A stretch of DNA of 64,000 bases, from positions 1-64,000 of the forward strand of contig JANQQF010000125.1 in the NCBI GenBank assembly GCA_028285035.1. The letters are read 5' to 3'. The position numbers were made by a program, and so were the translations under genes. The first letter of the stretch is position 1. Each line of letters starts with the position of its first letter. Positions 1 to 8,249 of this stretch are shown piece by piece. This DNA comes from Phycisphaerae bacterium. Lineage in GTDB: Bacteria; Chloroflexota; Anaerolineae; 4572-78; J111. The notes beneath the pieces are model-generated. The model did no database searches and was not told the origin of the DNA. It saw only the letters and a program-made list of their open reading frames with translations.

Positions 1-2
1 GC

Positions 3-86
3 TATGTCGCCCTCGCTGAATTCAAACGTAATCTTAAATCTGTCAATCCTCCCTTCATCGCTTCTTTAGTTGTCCGCACCTTTTGA
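3..86 (+). CDS. Possible 3' end of a gene cut by the window edge
   Basis: A frame open from the first bases runs to a TGA at 84-86 and encodes 27 residues ending in FIASLVVRTF. The composition looks protein-like (alternating basic and hydrophobic residues), so it may be the C-terminus of a gene that starts outside the window. It is too short to assign to a family, and chance is a real alternative. Confidence 0.3.
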   Translation, partial: YVALAEFKRNLKSVNPPFIASLVVRTF

Positions 87-140
87 CCTCATGAGCCAAG
101 CTTTTATAAAGTCTGTGACGTGCTAAAATGTCTATATAGT

Positions 141-160
141 AGCGGTACTTCGCTTTTTTT
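141..160 (+). terminator. Weak hairpin plus T-run
   Basis: AGCG (141-144) and CGCT (151-154) can pair around a 6-base loop and are followed by seven T residues. It lies about 55 bases after the partial frame that ends at 86, where a terminator would be expected. The stem is only 4 bp. Confidence 0.3.
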
Positions 161-261
161 CGTTGAGTGTAAAATCCACTTATAACCTCTGTTCTATTTC
201 CCTTATCCTATTCAAACAGTGTAAAATGAACACAAGAACTTTAACATTGGATTATAAATTT

Positions 262-1164
262 ATGGAATTCAAAAAATTTATGGGGCTAGATTGTGTACGC
301 TTACACAATGAGAGTCTGGAGTTGTTGGTCACACAATCTGTCGGCCCACGATTGATTCGCCTCAGCTTGTTGGGTGGTAAGAATATTTTAGCCGAGTTGC
401 CAGATTTGCAAATAGATTGCCCAGACGAAGGACCGCTCAATTTATGGGGCGGCCATCGCTTATGGCACTCGCCGGAAGTGAAACGTCGCACCTATTTGCC
501 CGATGATCAGCCTGTCACCATTACTCAAATCGAAAATGGGGTAGAAGTGGTTCAACCAATGGAAGCCCAAACGGGTATCCAAAAGTCAATGAAAATCACC
601 CTGCCCAGCCAGCAAGCCCATGTTGTGATTGATCATTCATTGAAAAACGAAGGCTTATGGCCTGTCGAGCTAGCCCCCTGGGCGATTACGCAATTGGCCC
701 CTGGTGGCACCGGTATCCTGCCTCAGCCGACTGGGAATGCCGACCTTGATGGGGTGCTCGCCAATCGTCGCTTAGCCATTTGGCCCTACACGGATATGAA
801 TAGCCCTCACATTCAGTGGGGCAACCAATACATTTTTGTCAAAGCGACTATGGCAGAGAGCGCCCTAAAAATTGGCTTTCCAAACCCAATCGGTTGGCTG
901 GCTTACCATTTGAATGACGTTTTGTTTGTTAAATCAGCCGCATACGATTCAACCGCCGACTACTTGGATTTTGGTAGCTCGTCTGAATGTTATTGCAATG
1001 AACACTTTATTGAGTTGGAAACGCTCGGCCCCCAGGTAACGCTTGAGCCGGGTAATATTACAACGCATCGCGAGACGTGGCATCTTTTTGATGGGGTGAC
1101 GTTACCGACAACTGAGCAAGAAACAGCGGATTTGGTCCAACGTCTAGAATTAGGCTTAATGTAA
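262..1164 (+). CDS. DUF4380-like protein with aldose-epimerase-type fold
   Basis: The product has 300 residues and resembles DUF4380 proteins, which are expected to adopt the beta-sandwich fold of aldose 1-epimerases. Visible family traits are an N-terminal segment of type LELLVTQSVGPRLIRLSL, a central LWGGHRLWHSPE motif that would line the sugar pocket, and a late WLAYHLNDVLFVKSA stretch. No signal peptide or membrane segment is seen, so it is probably cytoplasmic. The ATG at 262 (MEFKKFMG) fits the usual family N-terminus; ATG at 226 and TTG at 163 are in-frame alternatives, and none has a convincing ribosome-binding site. A carbohydrate substrate is an inference from the fold only. It stands alone, with a separate promoter downstream. 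Confidence 0.7.
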   Translation: MEFKKFMGLDCVRLHNESLELLVTQSVGPRLIRLSLLGGKNILAELPDLQIDCPDEGPLNLWGGHRLWHSPEVKRRTYLPDDQPVTITQIENGVEVVQPMEAQTGIQKSMKITLPSQQAHVVIDHSLKNEGLWPVELAPWAITQLAPGGTGILPQPTGNADLDGVLANRRLAIWPYTDMNSPHIQWGNQYIFVKATMAESALKIGFPNPIGWLAYHLNDVLFVKSAAYDSTADYLDFGSSSECYCNEHFIELETLGPQVTLEPGNITTHRETWHLFDGVTLPTTEQETADLVQRLELGLM

Positions 1165-1188
1165 ATATAGCCGTTTTGTCCCAAGTAC

Positions 1189-1218
1189 TTGACATATTAG
1201 GGCTGACCGCTTTATATT
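1189..1218 (+). promoter_or_regulatory. Sigma70-type promoter, TTGACA-N18-TATATT
   Basis: TTGACA (1189-1194) is a perfect -35 box. It is followed after 18 bases by TATATT (1213-1218), or after 17 by TTATAT. Initiation would fall near 1224-1226, only about ten bases before the ATG at 1236, so the leader would be very short and the upstream GAAGG (1221-1225) would lie at or before the first transcribed base. It probably drives the pentapeptide gene group. Confidence 0.7.
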
Positions 1219-1235
1219 AAGAAGGTAAAGAACGT

Positions 1236-1463
1236 ATGATTAATTTAGAACCGTCGACCGAACCTGAACAGTTTGATCAAGTCAACCATCAGGGAAAAAC
1301 CATCCAAGTTGGAGATCGAGTGTTAATCTCTCGAGCTGGACAACAGCAAGAGGTTACGGTCAGTAGTATCATAAAAAAACAAGGCCACTTTTGGGTGGGT
1401 TATGACGCAGATACCCATTTTTGTCCTTGGCCCATCGTGCAAATGATAGAGAACGGGGTCTAA
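1236..1463 (+). CDS. Small SH3-like hypothetical protein
   Basis: This gene encodes 75 residues. The core (KTIQVGDRVLISRAGQQQEV, then a short beta-rich segment ending FCPWPIVQMIENGV) looks like a small SH3-type barrel of the kind that reads a channel or binds a partner, but I do not recognise a named family. ATG at 1236 is chosen because GAAGG sits ten bases upstream. The stop is 4 bases before the next start, so it is probably co-transcribed and perhaps translationally coupled with the membrane pentapeptide protein. No membrane segment or signal peptide is visible. Confidence 0.6.
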   Translation: MINLEPSTEPEQFDQVNHQGKTIQVGDRVLISRAGQQQEVTVSSIIKKQGHFWVGYDADTHFCPWPIVQMIENGV

Positions 1464-1467
1464 CGAA

Positions 1468-2058
1468 ATGCCATTTATTTTATTGTTGGCTTCGGTGCTC
1501 GTTATGGGTATTGTTTTAACCATTATTGACCGTCATTCATTGCGTGGCAAACAGTTACTCACCTTCTTCTACGTTGCTGTTGCTGTATTGATGTTATTTC
1601 GAGCCAATTTTGTTGGTGCTGTGCTATTTGGCATTTTTGCCTTATGGCAGTGGAATTCAGTCCAACGGTTACAAGGTCGAGGCCCAGCCATGTGGGGCAG
1701 TACCGTATTTGGTTCAGGGCAGCAGCGAGCCAAAACACCGGATGGCCGGAGCAAGCTCCCGAGCGGATGCCCACCAAAGTGCACGGAACACGATTTAACG
1801 GGATTGGATTTACAGGCGGTCAGCCTAAAAGGGGCTGATTTACGTGGTTCAAATTTGTTTGTCGCTGATTTACGCCAAGCTGATTTAAGCGGAGCAAACC
1901 TAGCCGGTGTCGACTTAGGCGGGGCCAAACTACATGGCGCTGATTTGCGTCAAGCTAATTTGGATGAAGCCGATCTACGTGGGGCTAAATATGATGATGG
2001 GACAATCTGGCCCACAAATTTTAATCCGACGCGTGCTGGCGCAGTGAAATCAGAGTAA
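1468..2058 (+). CDS. Membrane-anchored pentapeptide-repeat protein
   Basis: The product has 196 residues. Residues 2-20, 30-44 and 46-61 are hydrophobic enough for two or three membrane helices. A basic linker with CPPKC at 101-105 follows, and residues 110-173 are pentapeptide repeats of the A(D/N)Lxx type (GADLRGSNL, QADLSGANL). These fold into a right-handed quadrilateral beta helix. The tail KYDDGTIWPTNFNP is nearly the same as the tail of the next gene's product (HYDKTTQWPTDFSP), so the two are related. The membrane domain suggests the helix is displayed at the cytoplasmic membrane. Its partner is unknown. Some pentapeptide proteins mimic DNA and bind gyrase, but nothing here supports that. 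Confidence 0.75.
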   Translation: MPFILLLASVLVMGIVLTIIDRHSLRGKQLLTFFYVAVAVLMLFRANFVGAVLFGIFALWQWNSVQRLQGRGPAMWGSTVFGSGQQRAKTPDGRSKLPSGCPPKCTEHDLTGLDLQAVSLKGADLRGSNLFVADLRQADLSGANLAGVDLGGAKLHGADLRQANLDEADLRGAKYDDGTIWPTNFNPTRAGAVKSE

Positions 2059-2064
2059 GTCATA

Positions 2065-2084
2065 CTAATGATAACAGTCATTAG
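2065..2084 (+). other. Small inverted repeat between two pentapeptide genes
   Basis: CTAATGA (2065-2071) and TCATTAG (2078-2084) form a 7-bp stem with a 6-base loop, beginning 6 bases after the stop codon at 2058. No T-run follows, so it is more likely an mRNA 3'-end or processing structure than an intrinsic terminator. Confidence 0.35.
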
Positions 2085-2220
2085 ATACAATCAGACTAGT
2101 GACTAATATTGCACATTATCAATTGCATATTCAGGATAAGCCAAGAATTATCCATAACAACCATCTTTTAATGTTTTGGTCAAAATTGCCATCACAAACC
2201 ACATAAACAGGAGAACATTC

Positions 2221-3117
2221 ATGATCGAGACCCAAGCCATGACCCGCGATGCCGCTCTACAACTTATTAATCACGCCCGGGACCAAAGCAATGTACCAGA
2301 CATGCAGGAAGCCAATTTGTTCCAAATCGATTTGATGGGGGCGGACTTACGTCTTGTCAATCTACGAGGGGCAAATCTACGTGAAGCTAATCTCAGCAAA
2401 ACCGACCTCACTGGTGCTCGCTTAGATTATAGCGATCTGCGACAAACGGATCTTAGTCTGGCCAACCTGCGTCGAACTAATCTTCACGAGGCTAAATTCT
2501 TTCGAACCAATTTACGTCGAGCCGAGCTAAATGATAGCACCCAAATTCCAGACCGATGGCGGTTGATATGGGAGATTGTCACCCACGACCAAACCGGTCG
2601 AGACTTACGGCTGGCTGATTTAGGGCAAGCGGATCTGAAATACGCTCGTCTGATGAAAGCCAACTTGCAAGGCACAGTATTAGCGTACAGCGATCTATAC
2701 AAAGCTGATTTATCGGAAGCTAATTTAAGTGAAGCCCATATGCAAGAAGTCAATTTTAGTGAAGCTAATCTTGGTTATACGATATTAACTTCGGCCAACA
2801 TAGAGAGTGCTGGCCTGGGACGCGCTGATTTAAACGGGGCTGACTTACAAAAAACAAATCTCAAACGTGCCTATTTAGGAATGGCTATCCTGAGCAATGC
2901 AAATTTAACCGAGGCCGATTTAGCCAACGCCAATTTGAGTGGGGCTGATCTCGGTCGGGCAAATTTAGAAGAAGCCAATCTGGTAGGTGCAAACTTACGC
3001 TGGGCCTATCTTTATGGAGCCAATTTACAACGGGCCCATTATGATAAGACGACTCAGTGGCCTACCGATTTTTCTCCTTCGGTGGCAGGAGCCATCAATC
3101 TTGATAAAATGAGGTAA
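2221..3117 (+). CDS. Soluble pentapeptide-repeat protein
   Basis: The product has 298 residues and is almost entirely pentapeptide repeats, in two blocks. They are separated by an insertion (DSTQIPDRWRLIWEIV) often seen in this type of protein, which caps the first beta-helix coil before the second starts at GRDLRLADL. The C-terminal RAHYDKTTQWPTDFSP tail matches that of the preceding gene product. ATG at 2221 is the start because AGGAGA lies at 2209-2214; an upstream in-frame TTG at 2176 has no such site. No signal peptide is seen. The function is unknown. The next gene begins only 4 bases after the stop and takes its GAGGT ribosome-binding site from the end of this gene, so the two are coupled. 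Confidence 0.8.
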   Translation: MIETQAMTRDAALQLINHARDQSNVPDMQEANLFQIDLMGADLRLVNLRGANLREANLSKTDLTGARLDYSDLRQTDLSLANLRRTNLHEAKFFRTNLRRAELNDSTQIPDRWRLIWEIVTHDQTGRDLRLADLGQADLKYARLMKANLQGTVLAYSDLYKADLSEANLSEAHMQEVNFSEANLGYTILTSANIESAGLGRADLNGADLQKTNLKRAYLGMAILSNANLTEADLANANLSGADLGRANLEEANLVGANLRWAYLYGANLQRAHYDKTTQWPTDFSPSVAGAINLDKMR

Positions 3118-3121
3118 TACT

Positions 3122-3577
3122 TTGAGTACCCGAATTAAACTCGTTCTTTTTGTGTTGGCCATCCTGTTTTTATGCATCTCGACGTACATTGCAGTCACAA
3201 TTTTGATTCCAAGTCAGCAAGTAGCCCAAGCTGAGCTTCAGGGCTTAGCTGGCCCTTCTATTGCAGCAGAAACCCATGAAGGTCAAAATACTTCTCGTTT
3301 TCTAACATTGATTGTGGTTATGGTTGCGGGAATCGTATGTAGTCATATTTTCGAAGCGGCGCGCTCATCCGGTCCAACCATCAATGTTGTTAAAGTGGTG
3401 TCGGAAATGTTGACCAGTTCGCGTTTTATCATGGCTGTAGTGGTCACCCCGCTGATTTTCAACTCCATTTATATTGCCATTGGAGTCAATCCACAAAATA
3501 TGGGCGACTATCTCCTTGCTTTTCAAAACGGATTTTTCTGGGAAACAATCATGGCAGGATTTTCCCGTAACCCGTAG
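3122..3577 (+). CDS. Small multi-pass membrane protein, unknown function
   Basis: This gene encodes 151 residues starting at a TTG (3122), with GAGGT overlapping the end of the upstream gene. Three hydrophobic segments are visible: residues about 6-30 (LVLFVLAILFLCISTYIAVT), 62-78 (LTLIVVMVAGIVCSHIFEA) and 104-124 (FIMAVVVTPLIFNSIYIAIG). The 30-residue loop after the first helix is polar. I do not recognise the family. Its place between a pentapeptide-repeat protein and a TPR/zinc-ribbon membrane protein, all within a few bases of each other, suggests that the products act together at the membrane. Confidence 0.6.
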   Translation: MSTRIKLVLFVLAILFLCISTYIAVTILIPSQQVAQAELQGLAGPSIAAETHEGQNTSRFLTLIVVMVAGIVCSHIFEAARSSGPTINVVKVVSEMLTSSRFIMAVVVTPLIFNSIYIAIGVNPQNMGDYLLAFQNGFFWETIMAGFSRNP

Positions 3578-3585
3578 AGGGGCAA

Positions 3586-4809
3586 ATGTCCTTATCAGAC
3601 CAGCTTCAACAGGGAATTGCGGCAGCCCAAGCCGGGGATCGCCAACGGGCTCGAGCTTTATTAACCGCAGTTGTTGAAGCTGATGAGAATCAACCTGACG
3701 CGTGGTGGTATCTCAGCGAGATTGTTGACAGCCCGGAAGAACGAGAAATTTGCCTGAGCAACCTCCTCGCCCTTGAACCAGACAACAGTCAGGCCAAAGC
3801 TGAATTGGCGGAAGTCCAAGCCCAACGGGCTCAATTTTTAGCCCAAGATCAAATTTCTACACCGCCGCCCCAAGTTGTACCTGAACCGGACAAAACCCCT
3901 ATTACCTCTGAGTATCTCCACCAAGATGAGTTTGCCAACGAATGGCTCTGCCCATTTTGCACTGCTCCAACGAATCAGGATGACAAAAGCTGTCCTAAGT
4001 GTCAACAAAAACTCATCATCTTTACAAAAAGCAAAAGAAAACGGTCAGTGTGGTTATGGCGCGGAATTTTCTTTCAATACATCGTTGGTGTTTATCTAAT
4101 TTTTTTCGGGGTTGGGGCATTGGTCTTGATGGGGCGTAGTGTTGGTATTCGAAATCCAATACCATTTTTGCCCATCTATTTTGGCTTACCCATCAGCGCA
4201 TCGCCTCGACAAAGTGAGGCTTTGCTCGGTGTATTTCCACCCTGGGTATTTTGGAGCATCATTATTCTGGCAATTTATACAGGAATCTTGATGCTTATTC
4301 TATACACCCAAATTCGCAACGGTCATCTTTTCTATTTGATCAATGCAGGGTTCACGATTGCGCTCGGAGGGGTGGGGCTGTATTTATTTCGAGCAAACCT
4401 GATCGCTTTTATCATCAGCGCAGTCGGGGCAACGATTGGTATTGCTCAGCTTTTCATTTCAGCCAAACTATGGCGTGATTTTGACCACAGAATGATCCGT
4501 CTCAAGCTCGTAGCAGACCCTGATGTACGAGATCATATTTCGTTTTACGACAGCGCCAAAAAATATGCTAGTCAAAATATGTGGGGATTAGCAGTCATTC
4601 ATCTTCGTCGAGCCGTTGCCGAAAAGCCCAATGTTCTGGCCTATCAAATGGCTCTAACTACAGCCTACGCGAACATCAAGCGCTTCGATCTTGCCAAAGA
4701 AAGCTACCTAGCCGCCAAACAGATTGCCCCCAATGAACCTCAGGTCAAACAACTCGGTCAAAAAGTCGGCGCGATGAATCGGGCTTATCGCGATAAACAA
4801 AAATCTTAA
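3586..4809 (+). CDS. TPR / zinc-ribbon / four-helix membrane protein
   Basis: The product has 407 residues. Residues 5-75 form a TPR-like helical pair (GIAAAQAGDRQRARALL, then a WWYLSEIV helix). Residues 122-139 hold a CPFC-x10-CPKC zinc ribbon (C122, C125, C136, C139). Four membrane helices lie near 160-183, 219-242, 248-268 and 272-293. Residues 325-392 are a second TPR set. Such proteins usually act as scaffolds; no enzyme motif is visible. ATG at 3586 follows a GAGGGG site. The N-terminal repeat closely resembles the protein encoded at 7378-8130 on the other strand, so the two are paralogues flanking the PEP-synthase-like gene. The stop overlaps the convergent neighbour's stop by 4 bases. 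Confidence 0.7.
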   Translation: MSLSDQLQQGIAAAQAGDRQRARALLTAVVEADENQPDAWWYLSEIVDSPEEREICLSNLLALEPDNSQAKAELAEVQAQRAQFLAQDQISTPPPQVVPEPDKTPITSEYLHQDEFANEWLCPFCTAPTNQDDKSCPKCQQKLIIFTKSKRKRSVWLWRGIFFQYIVGVYLIFFGVGALVLMGRSVGIRNPIPFLPIYFGLPISASPRQSEALLGVFPPWVFWSIIILAIYTGILMLILYTQIRNGHLFYLINAGFTIALGGVGLYLFRANLIAFIISAVGATIGIAQLFISAKLWRDFDHRMIRLKLVADPDVRDHISFYDSAKKYASQNMWGLAVIHLRRAVAEKPNVLAYQMALTTAYANIKRFDLAKESYLAAKQIAPNEPQVKQLGQKVGAMNRAYRDKQKS

Positions 4810-7424
4810 CGCCCCAGCCGCTGTACCACCCCTGTACTTCCATCTAACAATACCGCCTCACCGTCCTGAAATTGACGGGTAGCATCGGGGATGTTAGCCA
4901 CGCCAGGGATACCGTATTCACGAGCGATGACAGAACCGTGGGACAATAAGCCACCCGTTTCGACGATCAAACCGATAGCCCGATGCAAAAGGGGAAGCAA
5001 GGCCGGATCGGTCGAAGGCATGACCAAAATAGTATCATCAAAAGTGATCTCAATATCATCCATCTGGGTCACAATCTTTATTTTACCTCGGACTTGGCCA
5101 GGGCTAATAGGCAGCCCAATGATTGTGTCAGTCACCGCTTCACGCTGTAGCCCCTGGCCAAGTTCAATCGCAAATATTTGATTATCAAACAAGCTATAGG
5201 GCATTGGGGTTTTGGCATAAGTTTGATAAGTCTCTTTACGGGCCTGCACCGTAGCCGCTATGTTCAAACTCATCGCATCCTCAGCCATCAATGTGCGCTC
5301 AATCTCATCAATCGTCAGCCAAAAAATGTCATCGGCTTGGTTCAACCAGCCACGCTCAGCCCAGTGTTGGCCTAACCTCAGGCCCCAACGCCGCCCAGCC
5401 CCCATGACCTGCCCCCGCACCTGTTGAAATACCTCGCGCATTTTTATTAGATTTCGCAAACGGTAAACAAACGGCATAGCCAGCCAGCATCGCCACGGAA
5501 TTACTCGGCTCAGTCCCTTTGGCTTCGTCATCGAACGCCAATTTTGGCTATCAGCTACTGAAGCCGTTGGTTCGATTGGATTTAGCGCATACTGCCGAAT
5601 GATTTGCAGTAACGCCTCGGGGGTTTCATGATATCGCGGTTGTCCTGGATCAGCATCATAAGTTGCACGATGGCCATAGTCTGTCAACAGTTTCTCAAAT
5701 TGTGGTCTCAATGTCTCTGGCAGGGTTTCCATATCGATGTCAGCCAGAGCTGCCCCAACTTTAGTAAAATATTGAAGCGTTTCTCCATCCCTTTGAGCGA
5801 GCTGCCCCAACTTTTGCAATCGTTCATTGAACTCAGCTTCGCTGGTTTTAAGCGGCTTTTGCGCGATAGTGGTCAAGACGCTCGCGGGGTGTTCGGTCAA
5901 CGGGGCAATCAAGCTACTGCCAATCGCTGTCGTGGCTGATAGGCCCATAATTAAACCCAAATTTACATCGCCCACTTGCCCGTATATTTGATCCAATCGA
6001 CGGAGTTGGCTGAGCAATTCTGATGTTTCTTCAGCCCCAGAACTATGATCCAAATGCTCAACCAGTTGGTCACTTTCTTGTCGCGCTCGTTCAAGCTGTT
6101 GATCATTGATAAGAAGTCGTTTGAGGACGGACCAATAGATATGGCGTGCGCGAAACGCTTGGCCCCAGTCAATGGAAAGGGGGCGGCCCACGCTTTTGGT
6201 TTCCGAATGACCAATCGTAAACAACAAATTACCAGGGGCAATGCCAACCTGGGCAATAATTCGTTTGAGAAACGTTAAACTGGCATAAGGTCGGCCCAAA
6301 ATCAGCTTGAGAAATGGACCCGTCTCACTCAGATTTAGGCCCAAATCTGAAAAAAAGGTTTGTGAAGGGTGCTCACTACGAGACCAAAGTGAGCTAAAGA
6401 AAGGGGACGGTAACTCCGGCAAATACTCCGGGTGGCTGCCCCGTACCCACTCTGAGTTCAATTGAGATGAGGCTGAGGCGGCCTCAGTAACAATAACAGG
6501 ACGGGTTTGTAGGATAAAAAAGGTATCACCTTGTTTGGCCCATTCAATATCCTGAGGTTCTCCCATCAATGCTTCTACCTGTTCCAATGAGTAGGCCAGA
6601 CGCTTTAAATCATCTATCGAAAGGGGACTACTATCATCGCCATTTGGGGACGCAACACTGCCAGGTTGTGTTTCTAATACTGGATAGTCAGGGGGATAGG
6701 TTGATAATTTATGCAAATAGGGCTGGATAGTTCCACTGACGAGAGGTTGGCCCAAGCCCCAGGTACTTTCAATCACTAGCTCATTTCGGTTACCCGTCAA
6801 AGGATCGAGGGTAAAGCCAACGCCGGAGCAGGTTGGGGTGAGCATCGGTTGGATCAAGACGGCTACTCGAATGCCCTGGATCGACATCCCGTGCACCTGC
6901 CGATACTCAAGAGCAGCATCACTCAAGGCGGAGGCCCAACAACGGGTAATAGCAATAGATAACATCGAACGAGGGACGTCGAGTTCGGTAAGATGAATGC
7001 CAGCAAAGGAATGATCTCGGTGGTCCTCATCGAGGGCAGAGGAGCGAACCGCAAATTGCCCCACCCGATCACCAAATAGCTCATCCAAAGCCACCCGAAG
7101 CGCCACTTGCAATGACGAAGCAAGCGGCTTGGTTTTGAGGGTGTCAGCTAGCCAGCCTAAAGCCTCGGTGGTAACTGCGATGTCTGGCGACCCCATCCAC
7201 ATCGGGGTTAGTTTCATCTGACGGACTTGGGTTTCAAAAAAGGTCGCGGTCAAAATGAGGCCAGCGGGGACATCTAACCCATTTTGTTTGAGCCTCGCTA
7301 GTCGAAATGCTTTGCCACCGACGAGGGATAAATCCGTCCCCTCAATCGTATCCAGGGTGCGAAGCCAGGTGGTAGGATCAGGCTCGGGGTTGGGCTGATT
7401 GGGTTGGATGGACTTGGCGACCAT
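4806..7424 (-). CDS. PEP synthase / rifampicin phosphotransferase-like enzyme
   Basis: The product has 872 residues. The N-terminal third is a pyruvate phosphate dikinase ATP-grasp domain (SLVGGKAFRLARL near residue 35, QFAVRSSALDEDHRDHSFAG near 125, DIEWAKQGDTFFILQTRP near 300). The C-terminus is the swivelling phosphohistidine domain (ETGGLLSHGSVIAREYGIPG), with the carrier histidine at about residue 829. The PEP-binding barrel of true PEP synthase and PPDK is missing. The middle is a helical domain, as in rifampicin phosphotransferases, which are of nearly the same length and have their histidine at a similar place. The acceptor here is unknown: an antibiotic is one possibility, an ordinary metabolite another. 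ATG at 7424 has AAGGAT upstream and overlaps the preceding gene by 47 bases, which suggests coupled expression. Confidence 0.75.
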   Translation of the reverse strand: MVAKSIQPNQPNPEPDPTTWLRTLDTIEGTDLSLVGGKAFRLARLKQNGLDVPAGLILTATFFETQVRQMKLTPMWMGSPDIAVTTEALGWLADTLKTKPLASSLQVALRVALDELFGDRVGQFAVRSSALDEDHRDHSFAGIHLTELDVPRSMLSIAITRCWASALSDAALEYRQVHGMSIQGIRVAVLIQPMLTPTCSGVGFTLDPLTGNRNELVIESTWGLGQPLVSGTIQPYLHKLSTYPPDYPVLETQPGSVASPNGDDSSPLSIDDLKRLAYSLEQVEALMGEPQDIEWAKQGDTFFILQTRPVIVTEAASASSQLNSEWVRGSHPEYLPELPSPFFSSLWSRSEHPSQTFFSDLGLNLSETGPFLKLILGRPYASLTFLKRIIAQVGIAPGNLLFTIGHSETKSVGRPLSIDWGQAFRARHIYWSVLKRLLINDQQLERARQESDQLVEHLDHSSGAEETSELLSQLRRLDQIYGQVGDVNLGLIMGLSATTAIGSSLIAPLTEHPASVLTTIAQKPLKTSEAEFNERLQKLGQLAQRDGETLQYFTKVGAALADIDMETLPETLRPQFEKLLTDYGHRATYDADPGQPRYHETPEALLQIIRQYALNPIEPTASVADSQNWRSMTKPKGLSRVIPWRCWLAMPFVYRLRNLIKMREVFQQVRGQVMGAGRRWGLRLGQHWAERGWLNQADDIFWLTIDEIERTLMAEDAMSLNIAATVQARKETYQTYAKTPMPYSLFDNQIFAIELGQGLQREAVTDTIIGLPISPGQVRGKIKIVTQMDDIEITFDDTILVMPSTDPALLPLLHRAIGLIVETGGLLSHGSVIAREYGIPGVANIPDATRQFQDGEAVLLDGSTGVVQRLGR

Positions 7425-8130
7425 TCTGGTTTTTATCCTTGTATTGGGGTGGGCTAGCTAAGGTCAATAAAACAATCATGGCGGGGATTCCCCCTGTGCA
7501 GACTAAAGAAATATAGTTAGGGGGGGTAACAATCAGGCTAACAAAGGGACCCACTAACAGTAATCCCAGTGCCATCAAAATGCTACCGTAAAATCCAATA
7601 ATTGATCGAGTATACACCCCGACAGCCACATTTAGGGTTAAGACTCCCACGATGATGAAGGTCACCGCCACAATTAGCTCAAAAAATTCAGCAACCGAGA
7701 TGTAGGTCACCCCCAAATGAATCCCTAGCCACTGCCCTGTGGCAATTATACCACCACCCAAAAAGATCACCGAAATTCCTGCCCAAAAGGCAGCCACAAG
7801 CCGCAACATCATCAAGGGGGTAAAGATACCGGTCGGCGCTTTCCGTTTAGCCTCAAATTGCTCAGCCTCTGTCGAGGTTAAGTATTGACGCAACTCTTGG
7901 GCCGCCCACTCATTGTTCGGGTTAAGGACCAATAGGTTTTCTAGGCAAACTCGTTTATCCGCTTGCCGATTAAATACACGATAGAGCCAAAACCAGGCCG
8001 CCTCGTTGGTGTGGTCTTGCTCAACCACATCCAACAACCGAAAACGGGCCCGTTCGTATTGACCCGCTTTCGCTGCACCAATGCCCTCTTGTAGCCATGC
8101 TTCGAGTTCTTGTTGTGTTGCCAATGTCAT
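7378..8130 (-). CDS. TPR-like membrane protein, paralogue of the 3586 gene product
   Basis: This gene encodes 250 residues. The N-terminal region (LQEGIGAAKAGQYERARFRL) matches the start of the protein encoded at 3586-4809. It is followed by four hydrophobic segments: LVAAFWAGISVIFLGGGIIA, a stretch around ELIVAVTFIIVGVLTLNVAV, IIGFYGSILMALGLLLVG and a last one before LASPPQY. There is no zinc ribbon and no C-terminal TPR block. ATG at 8130 is chosen because it aligns with the start of the paralogue; ATG at 8187 is an in-frame alternative, and neither has a clear ribosome-binding site. The gene overlaps the PEP-synthase-like gene by 47 bases. The function is unknown; a membrane scaffold is the best guess. 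Confidence 0.6.
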   Translation of the reverse strand: MTLATQQELEAWLQEGIGAAKAGQYERARFRLLDVVEQDHTNEAAWFWLYRVFNRQADKRVCLENLLVLNPNNEWAAQELRQYLTSTEAEQFEAKRKAPTGIFTPLMMLRLVAAFWAGISVIFLGGGIIATGQWLGIHLGVTYISVAEFFELIVAVTFIIVGVLTLNVAVGVYTRSIIGFYGSILMALGLLLVGPFVSLIVTPPNYISLVCTGGIPAMIVLLTLASPPQYKDKNQNGRQVHPTQSAQPRA

Positions 8131-8249
8131 GTCTTGGGGAGATTTGAAATTGTTGCCGTCAACCGCAACTAGATGAAATTCTATCATCCGTTGGATGGAT
8201 CGACAAGTAGGAGCGTTTATAGCGTTTGTGTGAACTGCCCAATTTTCTA

